IMG/VR virus record: IMGVR_UViG_3300011115_001056
Coordinates: 1-64,000 of that record
Length of the DNA stretch: 64,000 nt
Source: a virus
Strand: one strand, 5' to 3'
Shown here: piece after piece, positions 31,455-41,253 of the stretch
How positions within the stretch are numbered: the first letter of the stretch is position 1
Layout: every line of letters begins with the position of its first letter
Notes under the pieces: generated by a model
Told to the model about the DNA's origin: nothing
The model's input: only the letters and a program-made list of their open reading frames with translations
Databases searched by the model: none
Translations under genes and position numbers: made by a program

Positions 31455-34400
31455 ATGAAATCAAAATACCCAAATCAAATTGACACTCCATCAGAACTTC
31501 CAATAGTAAGAGACAATATTACAGAAATAACTTCTGATATTGTAAACTCATTAAGATCTGCAATAGTTCAGATTGAAAAAACTCTAGGAATAAATCCACA
31601 AGGAGATGTTGGTCAGACTGTAGCTCAAAGAATATCCGGCGTAATAGATTCTTCTGGAAATTTAAGTGCAGAATCAATAGACCGCGCAGGCTTAGTGTTT
31701 GGACCAATATATAATGATCAAATAGCAAACGCTGCTGTAATTGAAGAATCAAAGTTAAAATTAAATTTTCCAACTCAAATTCTTCAATCAGAAATTTCTT
31801 ATGTAAATTCTCTTGTTGACGAAATACAGCTACAAGTAGAATATCTCTCTGCAATAATTTCTGCTCACGTTAATCTTGAATCAACAAATAGACATAAAGC
31901 AAAGGCAATTGCAGTAGACTCTGTCCTACAGATAACGTCAACTACCGGCATAAAAACACTGGTTGGTAATAATCTTCAAAATACGTTATCCACCATTGTT
32001 CAGAGCCATTTTAATTATGATGGTACAGGGATTAATTCTGATAATAATTCACATTCAGCCAATCAGGTTTATTTTGATAATGAAAATGTGTCCGCAGTCC
32101 TAGACTCCTCTTCCGTGCAGGGTGCTATAGAGGAATTGGCAGGCGGAAGCGATGCGGCAATAAGAAGGAACTTGTCATATTTAACAAAAAACGGAGTTGT
32201 TAGATATGGAAATACAAATGATGCTTTTTCTAGCAAATCTCTTGAGGAAATATTAGTCTCATCTTCTAGAATATCATTCTCAGAAACATCATCAAGCACA
32301 TCATCTATATCATTTGATCTAACTCCATCAATTACTAAACCAATATCAAAATTTGACATCTTAACAATCTCAAGTGCAATATCAGATTTAGACAATAAAA
32401 GTTTTTATATATCAGAAGTAATTGCAAGCGGAGATACCTTAGTAGAAATAAAGGTATATGGAAAGCTTTACAGCAGCTCTGCTGGAATTGCATTGGGAAC
32501 AATAACAAAAAATAATTTTAAAAATCTTAATCCAAATGGACTAAATTCAACATTCAGACTAAGAAACGGATATTCTAATACCCCAGATGTAATTGTTGCA
32601 AATCCAAATTCTGCAACGATAACTTCATTTGGGTTAAGAACAGATCTAATTATCCCAACCTCAGATTCTTTTAAAATTCAAGTTGACGATTATTCTGAAG
32701 TTACCATATCTTGTTATAATAGTGTTTCTGGAATAATTCAGACAATTGATTCAATAATTGATAAAATAAATGAGCAACTGGTCGCCAATCATTTGGCAGC
32801 CTTTGCATATAAGACAAGGCTTAAGAATTGTTATGAAATATCAATAGCTCATGTTATTCCAAATTTTAGCGGAGATATAAAAAATAGAACTTTAAAAATC
32901 TCTCCAGCCGATACGAATGATGGATTTAGCTCTTTAGGTTTTTCATACTTAGAATATGAAACTTCAAAATATGAAACTATTCAAGGCTCTTTTGGAAACT
33001 CTACCTTTATAAATGGAAAGTTATTTAGAGATTTTCAAAAAACAATTATATTATCAAGTTTAGAAGCTTCTTTTGGCTCCGGATCTGCTAGAATAAATTC
33101 TTTAACTGATGACTTTTTAAATTTAGATATTAGGCCTGGAGATTTGGTAGTAGTTACCGGATCATCTGATGTACAAGATGACGGTTTATTTTGCATAAAA
33201 TCGGTCTCTATATCTGAAATGATATTGGATGCTCCAACGGGATTTGAATTTCTAGGAAGCCTATCCTCTTCATCTTCCGTCTTAATAATGAGAAGCTCTG
33301 CCCCAGTTTCTGAGCTAAACTTTGAAGAGGTTGATGGGGCGACCGGCCTTATGATGGTCGATGTCTTTGCAACGGAAGATTCTGATATTTTTTACTCCAA
33401 GAGATTAGAGATTAGTAATGTACTATCATCTACTGGATTTTATGCAGTAATAATTGATGTTTCAAGGGACTTTATAAAGTCAGGAGAGACTTTTTATCTA
33501 AAGATAACTAGTTCTGGTATGGCATACCTAGAGGACTCCACCTCAAATACAGGCGAACAGATTTTTGTAGGAAATTATCTAACCACACAAGCCGATGGAG
33601 TATTTAAGGTAAAGTCTCCAGATGGCGGATCTTTTGTAACAATAAGAGTTTTTGCCACAAGCAATCCAACTACCAGCCTAGAGTGTACTATTCATGGAAA
33701 CTATGAAGTTGCCAAAAATTCTCTTCATTTGTCCAGATGTCTTTTTTCAAACGCAACCGGCAGAATATTTGGATCAACTGTTCCAGCAACAATTCCATCC
33801 ATAATTGACAAGAGAAATTTTGGAACAATAGATATTGAACAAATTTGTCCAGCATTTGTTGAGAGATATATTGAAGGACCAAGAAATGAGCTTCGTTCCT
33901 CTGGTGTTATATTAGGCTGTGAACTATCATTAGTATCTTTATCTACAGATGATATCGGAAATTACGTAGAAATTAATGTATCTTCCGGGGTATGTATTTC
34001 ATCCGGAATAAGAGTAGAATTTTCAGGGATACTTGGATTTAAAGCCAGGGTTGGAACACTATCTTATTTCTGTATAAATGAAGCAGGATGTATTGAGGCT
34101 GGAGATCAAATTGCTCCAGCGTCAGGAATGTTCATTGGAATTTCTCCATTTATAAACAGAAGAGTTACTCATTTAGCATTTTTAGATATTTTTGGTGAAA
34201 TTAAAGATTTAAGATTTTTTATCAATAATCTTGATGGAAAATTAAGCCATAATATTATTGTTGCAAAATCAGAATCATTAGGTCACTTTACCGATATTCA
34301 AAAAGCAATAAATTACTGCTCATTATTTTATCAAGTTAACTATGGTAGAGATACCGATAACTATACATATTCTCCTTCTATTTTAATTAGAGAAGGAGAA

Positions 34401-35126
34401 TATACTATAGATGCTCCAATTATTATAGAAAATGATATAACAATTAGTGGAGTTGGAAAAAGTACGGTATTAAAGAGAGGAGATAGTATAACTAATTGCT
34501 CAAGATTTGCTACTACGCCAGATCCTCTAACCTCAATTTTTATTATTGGAAATGGTCCAGGCATAGTTAAATCTTATAATACAAATGCTTCTTATTCTAC
34601 TTTTGATTTTGGAGTAACAATAAAAGATTTAAGCTATTATTCTCCAACTCTTACCTCCGCCTCTAGAACCTCCTTCTGTATATTTCAGGGTGAAAATGGC
34701 AGTAGTAGTACTTCATCAACCTTTACTTTTCAAAACATATCTGCCACCGGCGCTCCAGAAAGAGAAACTGATGCTACAATAGCGGAGTATTTCTTAGTTG
34801 TAGCAAGAATAAGCGCAACTAGTGGTACAGAAGTAGACAGAATTGACAAAATTTCTAAAATATTTATTACTTCAAACTTTATGAAGAGAATTGGTGCTTA
34901 TCATAGTGGCAATATTCCAGAAAATATAGCTGTAGATTTTACAAATCAGTATATTACTAGTGCGGCATTTGTATCAGATATACAGGACATAATATGCACC
35001 TCTAATATCTGTGTGGGCATCGCCCCAACTACGGGCGAATCTTCTTCAATATTAAGAACATCCTTCCAGTATGCAAACCTTTTGGGTATAATAGAGGCAT
35101 CAAACGTAACTAGATCTAGCTTATAG
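31455..35126 (+). CDS. Tailspike-like beta-helix protein, copy 2
   Basis: A 1223-residue paralogue of the preceding gene. The anchor block (KSKYPNQIDTPSELPIVRDN) is nearly identical. The middle is diverged but co-linear: ELRSSGVILGCELS is shared, and GHFTDIQKAINYCSLFYQ then ILIREGEYTIDAPIIIENDI opens a pectin-lyase-type beta helix. The C-terminal tip of copy 1 is missing; this copy ends soon after the helix. An ATG at 31449 is in frame two codons earlier; 31455 is preferred because the purine-rich AAAAGAA is better spaced. The pair suggests two receptor-binding or depolymerase spikes on one attachment site. Confidence 0.66.
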   Translation: MKSKYPNQIDTPSELPIVRDNITEITSDIVNSLRSAIVQIEKTLGINPQGDVGQTVAQRISGVIDSSGNLSAESIDRAGLVFGPIYNDQIANAAVIEESKLKLNFPTQILQSEISYVNSLVDEIQLQVEYLSAIISAHVNLESTNRHKAKAIAVDSVLQITSTTGIKTLVGNNLQNTLSTIVQSHFNYDGTGINSDNNSHSANQVYFDNENVSAVLDSSSVQGAIEELAGGSDAAIRRNLSYLTKNGVVRYGNTNDAFSSKSLEEILVSSSRISFSETSSSTSSISFDLTPSITKPISKFDILTISSAISDLDNKSFYISEVIASGDTLVEIKVYGKLYSSSAGIALGTITKNNFKNLNPNGLNSTFRLRNGYSNTPDVIVANPNSATITSFGLRTDLIIPTSDSFKIQVDDYSEVTISCYNSVSGIIQTIDSIIDKINEQLVANHLAAFAYKTRLKNCYEISIAHVIPNFSGDIKNRTLKISPADTNDGFSSLGFSYLEYETSKYETIQGSFGNSTFINGKLFRDFQKTIILSSLEASFGSGSARINSLTDDFLNLDIRPGDLVVVTGSSDVQDDGLFCIKSVSISEMILDAPTGFEFLGSLSSSSSVLIMRSSAPVSELNFEEVDGATGLMMVDVFATEDSDIFYSKRLEISNVLSSTGFYAVIIDVSRDFIKSGETFYLKITSSGMAYLEDSTSNTGEQIFVGNYLTTQADGVFKVKSPDGGSFVTIRVFATSNPTTSLECTIHGNYEVAKNSLHLSRCLFSNATGRIFGSTVPATIPSIIDKRNFGTIDIEQICPAFVERYIEGPRNELRSSGVILGCELSLVSLSTDDIGNYVEINVSSGVCISSGIRVEFSGILGFKARVGTLSYFCINEAGCIEAGDQIAPASGMFIGISPFINRRVTHLAFLDIFGEIKDLRFFINNLDGKLSHNIIVAKSESLGHFTDIQKAINYCSLFYQVNYGRDTDNYTYSPSILIREGEYTIDAPIIIENDITISGVGKSTVLKRGDSITNCSRFATTPDPLTSIFIIGNGPGIVKSYNTNASYSTFDFGVTIKDLSYYSPTLTSASRTSFCIFQGENGSSSTSSTFTFQNISATGAPERETDATIAEYFLVVARISATSGTEVDRIDKISKIFITSNFMKRIGAYHSGNIPENIAVDFTNQYITSAAFVSDIQDIICTSNICVGIAPTTGESSSILRTSFQYANLLGIIEASNVTRSSL

Positions 35127-35135
35127 TGGGTGCTC

Positions 35136-35690
35136 ATGGCGGGAGAGGAAAAGACAGCTCTAGAAATAATTCTAGAATTACCATCTATTTTGAAAAAAAT
35201 AGAAAATAAAATTGACGTATTAGATACAAATTTAAAAATATTAAATACAAAGCTAAATAAGATTAAAGCTCAAGAAATAATCTCAGACTCAAAGCAAGAG
35301 ATAAGGCCTCAAGCAGCACAAGCACAAGCAGTAGCCGAAGATCAGACTAAATCTGAAGGTACAATGCGCCCTACCGCAACTCCAGGGCCAACAGAGTCTG
35401 TATCTGGAGGTATGCCAAACCTAAAACCAATCCAAAAACTAATACTTGGCTCAATAAAGGTATTTAGTAAAATAAAAACATCATCAGGAAAGGCTGTTGA
35501 TGGGATGACCATAAATGTATTCGATAAGGGAAATGAGTTAATAAGAAACTTGGTCTCTGATAAAGAAGGTTATTGGGAATGTAAGCTTCCGCCAGGAACC
35601 TACTCCATTGAAATGGTTCATCCAAAACTAAAGACAATAAATAAAGAAATTGAAATTAAAAAAGATATGAAATCTTACGAGGTAACGTAA
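35136..35690 (+). CDS. Coiled-coil protein with a prealbumin-like beta domain
   Basis: A 184-residue protein. Residues about 5-45 form a coiled coil (KIENKIDVLDTNLKILNTKL). A Pro/Gln/Ala linker follows. Residues about 105-184 look like a carboxypeptidase regulatory-like or prealbumin-like beta-sandwich (GKAVDGMTINVFD, DKEGYWECKLPPGTYSIEM). Such domains occur as decorations on phage tail and fibre proteins. An in-frame GTG at 35130 is the alternative start. Its stop shares a base with the next ATG. Confidence 0.6.
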   Translation: MAGEEKTALEIILELPSILKKIENKIDVLDTNLKILNTKLNKIKAQEIISDSKQEIRPQAAQAQAVAEDQTKSEGTMRPTATPGPTESVSGGMPNLKPIQKLILGSIKVFSKIKTSSGKAVDGMTINVFDKGNELIRNLVSDKEGYWECKLPPGTYSIEMVHPKLKTINKEIEIKKDMKSYEVT

Positions 35691-36073
35691 TGCTGATAAT
35701 TAAGGTTGACAAAAAAGATCTTCATGAAAATTTTGTTAAAAAAACATTTAGTTTAAATATTATATCTTATGTCAAAGATTTATTTAAAAATGAAAAATTA
35801 AATATAATTGATGATTCTAAATCTTTAGAGCTTATTACTTCTGATTTTTCTCAGAAAAATGATGGTAGTGCAACTATTGAATTAACTTTTAAAAAAGTTA
35901 TAACTATTAATAATTCAGATACAATAGATAATCATGGCCTAGATAGAATTGTTTCTGAAGTTAAAAACTTCTGTGATCAGGCAGTTAAGATAAATAACTA
36001 TGTATATTTACCCTTAAATATGAGGGAAAAGAAGAATGCCGATACTAGACCAAGCATTACCGGGCGGATCTAA
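35690..36073 (+). CDS. Small neck/tail-region protein, function unknown
   Basis: A 127-residue alpha/beta protein with no recognised motif. The start shares the last base of the upstream stop (TAATG), and its 3' end overlaps the next gene by 38 nt in a different frame. That is the longest overlap among the well-supported genes here and suggests coupling. It is upstream of a tail-terminator candidate and the sheath, the place where head-completion and neck proteins are usually encoded. Role is inference. Confidence 0.6.
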   Translation: MLIIKVDKKDLHENFVKKTFSLNIISYVKDLFKNEKLNIIDDSKSLELITSDFSQKNDGSATIELTFKKVITINNSDTIDNHGLDRIVSEVKNFCDQAVKINNYVYLPLNMREKKNADTRPSITGRI

Positions 36074-36842
36074 CGGGGACCACAGAGTCTTCTCCGATTT
36101 TTTTGCAAACAACTATATTGTTCAGAATGTAGCTATTGTTCAGCCAAAAAATCTATTGATCCAGTCCCTAAGAGATCTTTTTAGAAAAGATTCTATATTT
36201 ACTTATCGTGACGATGAGTATGGGTTTCCGCTTACTCCAGATTTAACAGGAAAACCTCTAGATACAGAGGAATCTACAAAAATTCTTATCTCTGATATTT
36301 ATCGTTACGATGTAAAGTTCTTTCCAGCAATAACTATAAAACATGATGGCGGATCTTATAAGCCAATTTCTTTTAATCAAGAGGGAACTTATAAATATAG
36401 AGTAGACTATATAGAAGATGCTTATGGTGGAAGAAGAAAAATTTCAACCCCAACACATAAGGTGTACGCCGGAAGATGGGAGCTTAACATTACCGTTGGA
36501 GTATATTGCGAAAGCTCATCTGAACTTCAAGAGCTCATAGATATAACCACCATGGGACTACAGTATGTCCTGTGGAATGATTTAAGGGCATCTGGCTTAT
36601 TTATTCAGGGACTATCAATAGGTGGAGAGTCGGCCGAACCATATGCCAATGATTATATTTATTCTCAAAATATAACATTAAGATGTCTATCAGAATGGCG
36701 CGTTGAAATACCACTTGAAAACATTATTGAGAAAATAATGTTTTATTTTGATTCAGTAAAAACAGAGACAGGAAATGGTGACAGTTCTGCTAATTCTGCT
36801 GTACTAAGATACAGTGACATTTTGGAACTTACTAAAATTTGA
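36036..36842 (+). CDS. Probable tail terminator / neck protein
   Basis: A 268-residue alpha/beta protein immediately upstream of the tail sheath. The block GRWELNITVGVYCESSSELQ, then ELIDITTMGLQYVLWNDLR, GLFIQGLSIGGES and a final strand before LSEWRVEIP fits the general pattern of phage tail-terminator or sheath-terminator proteins, which cap the tube and contact the neck. GAGGG at 36022-36026 is the ribosome-binding site and lies inside the upstream gene. The assignment relies on gene order and this fold-like pattern; an alternative is a head-tail connector. Confidence 0.55.
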   Translation: MPILDQALPGGSNGDHRVFSDFFANNYIVQNVAIVQPKNLLIQSLRDLFRKDSIFTYRDDEYGFPLTPDLTGKPLDTEESTKILISDIYRYDVKFFPAITIKHDGGSYKPISFNQEGTYKYRVDYIEDAYGGRRKISTPTHKVYAGRWELNITVGVYCESSSELQELIDITTMGLQYVLWNDLRASGLFIQGLSIGGESAEPYANDYIYSQNITLRCLSEWRVEIPLENIIEKIMFYFDSVKTETGNGDSSANSAVLRYSDILELTKI

Positions 36843-36893
36843 ACTACTAATAACAAATAGTCTAATTGATTTTAGATTCGGAGGTTTTTAATT

Positions 36894-39800
36894 ATGGCTA
36901 ACATTCCAGGGATAAGCGGCTACGTACAGCCAGGTACTTTTGCAAGAGACAGAGTTGTAACTCGTGGCGTTTCAATACCTGGCGGTCTTCGCATTACCTG
37001 TATTATGGGAGAAGGCCTCAAAGAAGAGGTTATTATTGATTCTGCTTTTGGTAATGGTCAGGACGGCTCTGCTGATTGCAGCCCTACCGGAAATGGCGAT
37101 AGCAAGTATTTTCAGCTTGCAGAAGCACCTGTGGTTGTGGGAAGAACAAGAGTCTACCTTAACGGCACAGAGCTTTATGGCACAGAAGGTCTTGTAGACG
37201 GAAGTTCTTTTTCTAGCAAATTCGACTTTAAACTGGATCCAGATTCTGGGTGCATTGAGCTTCAGGGAGCCTCAATTGGCGACCAAAATGGAAAGAATTA
37301 TTCTGCATCACCCTCTAATGTTGGAAACGGATCAATTGTAGATCTTCCTCCTTGTGGTGATTACCAGCTAATCTCTCTAGTAGACGCAAATGCCCTTGCA
37401 GAAAGATGGACAATAAGATGCGTTTCTGTCATTAGAGATTCTCTTGGAAATCCAATTCCAGGCCTTTCTACCTTTACAGTTTCCGGCTCCGTTTCTGGGC
37501 AAATAAAAGATTCTTCAGGATCACCAATCCTATTCCACGGAACAAATCCAGCACTCTTTAACAGGAGTGGTGGTGCAATCCCAGGAACAGCAGATATGTG
37601 TACTGACTCCTATGTTGTTGCGGATGATACCGTATACGGATTAGGATCTGCAGATGTCTCTGTTGATGATGCATCTCCAGGAACCACGGATCGCTTTCAG
37701 GTAAATACAGACTTAGTAAGTCCCGGCCAAGTACTTGTCGGAGATCATCTCTGCATTACAGCAGATGGATACAATCCTGCTGATGGAATTATGATTAAGT
37801 CACTTTCCTATAGCTCTGGAAAGACCACCATTGTTCTAGAGACAGATACTCTTGACTCTGATTTATCTAATGTTTCTTGGTCAATTAGAGCCTCAGACAT
37901 CTTTATTGATGACGTAACTGTTGCACACAATTCCTCCGGAACTCCAGCAACTGCTGGTTATTTTTCAAGTAGAGAGATTGGAAAAGTAGTTCTTCTTTGC
38001 AACGGTCCAGCTCCAGGTTATTATTTAATTAAGTCTGTAACCTCTTCTCGCAGAGTAAGAGTTCATCTTCTTGGCGATTCTGCCACTGGGTACCCAGAAA
38101 TGGCATCAGGGCTAGTTCCAGGGATTGCAGATGGTGGAGATAATATCACCTTTAGCATTCTTGAAACCAACGGTATATTAGTTTTTGGTATTAGAGAAGG
38201 ACTTGCTACAAATGTTACTGGAACAGATATTCCATTTGCAGTCGGAGATAGATTCTTCATTGATGTAAAATCTAGAATTCTAAAGAGTGGTGATAGACTT
38301 GAGTCAAAGTACATCCCAGAGCTAACTTTAAATGATCCAGAGTTTTTTGTTAGTGCAAATGATCTTTTCTCTAAGCATGGAACTCCTAGCCTAACAAACA
38401 CCTTATCTCTTGGTGCCCAAATGGCATTTGAGAATGGTGCTCCTGGACTACTTGCAATTCAATGTAAACCCGCAATCTCAAGACGTTCAAGTGCTACACT
38501 ATTCTCTGAGCAGATCAGTGGAAAGGGCGGCTTCCCAGCTTGCGGAGGTACCTATACCAACTGTCAAGTAGATGATTTATCCTTCATTATTCCAGTGCCA
38601 GCTTCTGGACTTGGAAGCGGTGCTCCAGATTCTGCCACCGGGGTAAACTTCTTTGTTACCAGACGTGGAGTTGAAACTCAGATTTTCCCCAATAAGGTAG
38701 ATTTCTACAATTCTCAATTTGAATCTGAAACTGCACAGAATGGATTTATTTCTAGCCCACAATACTCTTATTCTTATACCGTAGTTAATACTGATGTAAA
38801 AATCACCGGACAGGGAATCAGCGCAACTCTGGTAGGTTCAACAGGCTACTTTACATCCCTTGACGTAGATTTTGATAGCACAGATATTGGTAGAGTTATA
38901 GTTGTACAATCTCTAATTGAGGATGATGGCACCACCGTTGATACTACCAAGAGTGAGATTGGAACATATCTCTTTGGATCTGGAACAACTGTTGAGTTAG
39001 AAATTACTGCAATAATCAATGATAATACTGTTGAAGTACAATCTATAGAACCACTGGATTCCTTTCAGTCAACCGCTAGCGCAACTGATATCGTCTTCTT
39101 TGTTAAGGACGAATCTGACACTACTAATGTGGCTGCAAAGATTCTTCTTCATAGAGATTTAGTAGCAAGCAAAACCTTAATGCCAGGCGATGGCCTCAGA
39201 ATTTCATACATTGATGAAAAAGATGCAACCTTCTTTGATACCAACTGGTTTGAAGCCTTTGAAAGACTTGAGGCTGCAGAATGCCAGATCATTGTTCCTC
39301 TTCCAACTCAGAATATTTCTGGAATCTTCCGTGCATCAGTTTCTCACTGCGAGACTATGAGCACCATTGCCAACCAGAAGGAAAGAATGACCTTAGTTGG
39401 TGCCCAGAGAGGCCTCACCACAGCCGCGCTTCTTGGACAGAGGGAAGTAGCCATTGAGGATGTCGGTGTCCTAGAGGGCATCCAGGGCGATGATGCAACA
39501 GAAATTCTTGATGGTAATACTGAGGATCTTGTTAACTACAAACTCTCTGATAATTTCAATAGCAATCGCGCAGTTTACTTCTATCCAGATCAGATCATCA
39601 GAAATGTTTCTGGCGTAAATAACTACGTTAATGGTTTCTATATGGCCGCTGCAGCAGGAGGTTATCTTTCTGCCACACAGAATGTAGCTGTTCCCCTTAC
39701 CTTTAAAGAGCTTACTGGATTCTCCATCGGAAGAGATCGCATCTTCCGCAAACAGGTTCTTGACCAACTTGGTGGAGAGGGAGCAACTGTAGTTCAGCCA

Positions 39801-40151
39801 ATAGCTGGAGGAGGAAGGGTTCTGGCTGGTCGTACTACTAGCCACTCCGGCTTTGTAGAGGACGAAGAGATTTCAATTGTCTTTATTCGCGACAGAGTAA
39901 AGAAAGTACTCAGAGATCTTATGATGCCATTCGTTGGAACAGTTGAGGATGCAAATACTCAGGGGGTTATGACTTCTAAGGTAAAAACCATTATGAGCGG
40001 ACTAGTTTCTCAAGGTTTAATTACAGGCTTTAAGAGCATTAGAGTAGAGAAAGATAAGGTTGATCCTAGACAGTGGAACATCTATCTTCAGTTTACTCCA
40101 GCTTATCCAATCAACTATATTTTTATCGATTTAGAAATTGGAATAGCTTAG
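36894..40151 (+). CDS. Tail sheath protein
   Basis: A 1085-residue protein with a GGAGG leader. The opening IPGISGYVQPGTFARDRVVTRG is typical of contractile sheath proteins. The C-terminal third carries the conserved sheath core: NNYVNGFYMAAAAGGYLS, FSIGRDRIFRKQVLDQL, a glycine-rich turn, then EISIVFIRDRVKKVLRDLM and a final beta strand with WNIYLQFTPAYPINYI. This core forms the handshake strands and tube-facing domain. At 1085 residues it is much longer than T4 gp18 (659), with a large beta-rich insertion in the middle that probably decorates the sheath surface. The tail tube gene follows after an inserted HNH gene. Confidence 0.85.
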   Translation: MANIPGISGYVQPGTFARDRVVTRGVSIPGGLRITCIMGEGLKEEVIIDSAFGNGQDGSADCSPTGNGDSKYFQLAEAPVVVGRTRVYLNGTELYGTEGLVDGSSFSSKFDFKLDPDSGCIELQGASIGDQNGKNYSASPSNVGNGSIVDLPPCGDYQLISLVDANALAERWTIRCVSVIRDSLGNPIPGLSTFTVSGSVSGQIKDSSGSPILFHGTNPALFNRSGGAIPGTADMCTDSYVVADDTVYGLGSADVSVDDASPGTTDRFQVNTDLVSPGQVLVGDHLCITADGYNPADGIMIKSLSYSSGKTTIVLETDTLDSDLSNVSWSIRASDIFIDDVTVAHNSSGTPATAGYFSSREIGKVVLLCNGPAPGYYLIKSVTSSRRVRVHLLGDSATGYPEMASGLVPGIADGGDNITFSILETNGILVFGIREGLATNVTGTDIPFAVGDRFFIDVKSRILKSGDRLESKYIPELTLNDPEFFVSANDLFSKHGTPSLTNTLSLGAQMAFENGAPGLLAIQCKPAISRRSSATLFSEQISGKGGFPACGGTYTNCQVDDLSFIIPVPASGLGSGAPDSATGVNFFVTRRGVETQIFPNKVDFYNSQFESETAQNGFISSPQYSYSYTVVNTDVKITGQGISATLVGSTGYFTSLDVDFDSTDIGRVIVVQSLIEDDGTTVDTTKSEIGTYLFGSGTTVELEITAIINDNTVEVQSIEPLDSFQSTASATDIVFFVKDESDTTNVAAKILLHRDLVASKTLMPGDGLRISYIDEKDATFFDTNWFEAFERLEAAECQIIVPLPTQNISGIFRASVSHCETMSTIANQKERMTLVGAQRGLTTAALLGQREVAIEDVGVLEGIQGDDATEILDGNTEDLVNYKLSDNFNSNRAVYFYPDQIIRNVSGVNNYVNGFYMAAAAGGYLSATQNVAVPLTFKELTGFSIGRDRIFRKQVLDQLGGEGATVVQPIAGGGRVLAGRTTSHSGFVEDEEISIVFIRDRVKKVLRDLMMPFVGTVEDANTQGVMTSKVKTIMSGLVSQGLITGFKSIRVEKDKVDPRQWNIYLQFTPAYPINYIFIDLEIGIA

Positions 40152-40167
40152 TAATCTTTATTACATC

Positions 40168-40217
40168 TTTCCCCATTAATTACTAATTAAAAAAGTATAA
40201 AGTAATTAATGGGGAAA
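40168..40217 (+). promoter_or_regulatory. 17-bp hairpin covering the ribosome-binding site of the HNH gene
   Basis: A perfect 17-bp inverted repeat (40168-40184 and 40201-40217) with a 16-nt loop. Its 3' arm contains AATGGGGAAA, that is, the GGGGA ribosome-binding site 5 nt before ATG 40221 and the alternative ATG at 40209. There is no T run, so it is not a terminator. In read-through RNA from the sheath it would hide the start. T4 homing endonuclease genes such as I-TevI are controlled in this way. Confidence 0.7.
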
Positions 40218-40220
40218 TTT

Positions 40221-41153
40221 ATGTTTTATGCAAATTGTAAAAATTGTGAAGAAAAGATGGAATACGGCAGCCGTCAGGCTGCCAATATAGCAAAGCGTAA
40301 TGGAACACTCTGTGGGCAGTGCAGGGAAGGAATAAAATCTCAAGCAGATGAGGTTGGATCAAAAAGAAACTGCCCAGAATGCAACACGGAGCTTCAATAT
40401 AAAACAGCCGCAATCTGTAGGGCTGCCCAGAAAAAAGGTCTATCTTGTGTTAAATGTAGCAAGAAATCAGAAAATTATTCTGGGTTAAAAAGAATATGTC
40501 CATCTTGCAGCATAGAATTGATTTACAAAACTACCGATTCTGTAACAAGAGCCAATAAGCAAAACGACACCTGTAAGTCTTGTTCATTAAAAGGAAAGCG
40601 ACCATCCGAGCAATGCATGGATGCAGCAAGAGCGGCAGTAACAGGAAGAAAACTTTCCGAAGATCATATTCAAATAATAAAAAATGCAAATACTGGATTA
40701 AAAAGAAGTGAAGAAACAAAGAAAAAAATGTCAGAAGCTATGAGTGGAAGAGTTTTTTCAGAAGAAACAACTCAAAAAATGAGTAATTCTGTAAAAAATA
40801 AACCACCAATTTCCGAAGAAACTAGAGAAAAATTTGCAAGATTAAAGAGGGGAACAATTCACTCTGAAGAGTCTAGAAGAAAAATTAAAATTGCACATAA
40901 TAAGAGATTTTTTAGAGAGCCAGACTGGACCGCCCCATTTACCATGGGAGAACTGAGAACTTGGGCTTCTCGCGCAAAAAAGAAAACCCCATATTGTGAA
41001 GACTGCGGTGCAAAGGAAGAGCTTCACGCGCACCACGTAAAGCCAAAGTCAATTTATCCAAATCTTGCTTTGGATGAAAATAATGTAAAAATTTTGTGCA
41101 AAAAATGTCACATGAAATTCCATAAAATAAATGGACTTAATGATAGTCAATAA
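40221..41153 (+). CDS. HNH homing endonuclease with zinc-finger and NUMOD3 repeats
   Basis: A 310-residue protein. The N-terminal half holds repeated CxxC zinc modules (NCKNCEEK/LCGQCRE, NCPECNTE/SCVKCSKK, ICPSCSIE/TCKSCSLK), each followed by an AAxxA or TRA helix. Residues about 130-225 carry NUMOD3-like DNA-binding repeats (LSEDHIQII, SEETKKKMSEAMSGR, SEETREKFARLKRG). The C-terminus is an HNH nuclease: CEDCGAKEELHAHHVKPKS, then LDENNVKILCKKCHMKFH, with the catalytic HH pair and two zinc CxxC. ATG 40221 is preferred over 40209 because of the GGGGA site. It is a free-standing gene placed between sheath and tube, as homing genes often are in phage late regions. Confidence 0.88.
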   Translation: MFYANCKNCEEKMEYGSRQAANIAKRNGTLCGQCREGIKSQADEVGSKRNCPECNTELQYKTAAICRAAQKKGLSCVKCSKKSENYSGLKRICPSCSIELIYKTTDSVTRANKQNDTCKSCSLKGKRPSEQCMDAARAAVTGRKLSEDHIQIIKNANTGLKRSEETKKKMSEAMSGRVFSEETTQKMSNSVKNKPPISEETREKFARLKRGTIHSEESRRKIKIAHNKRFFREPDWTAPFTMGELRTWASRAKKKTPYCEDCGAKEELHAHHVKPKSIYPNLALDENNVKILCKKCHMKFHKINGLNDSQ

Positions 41154-41253
41154 TAAAAGATAACATTTTACTATCACAAATATTTATAATAAAATAAATC
41201 TATTAATTTATATTAAAAGTAAGTAGAAGACACTCTATTCGGAGATAAACTAA

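Noticed and set aside
40168-40217. Terminator after the tail sheath gene
   Set aside because: The hairpin is perfect but AT-rich and is followed by AAATTTATG instead of a T run; it overlaps the HNH start and fits translational control better.
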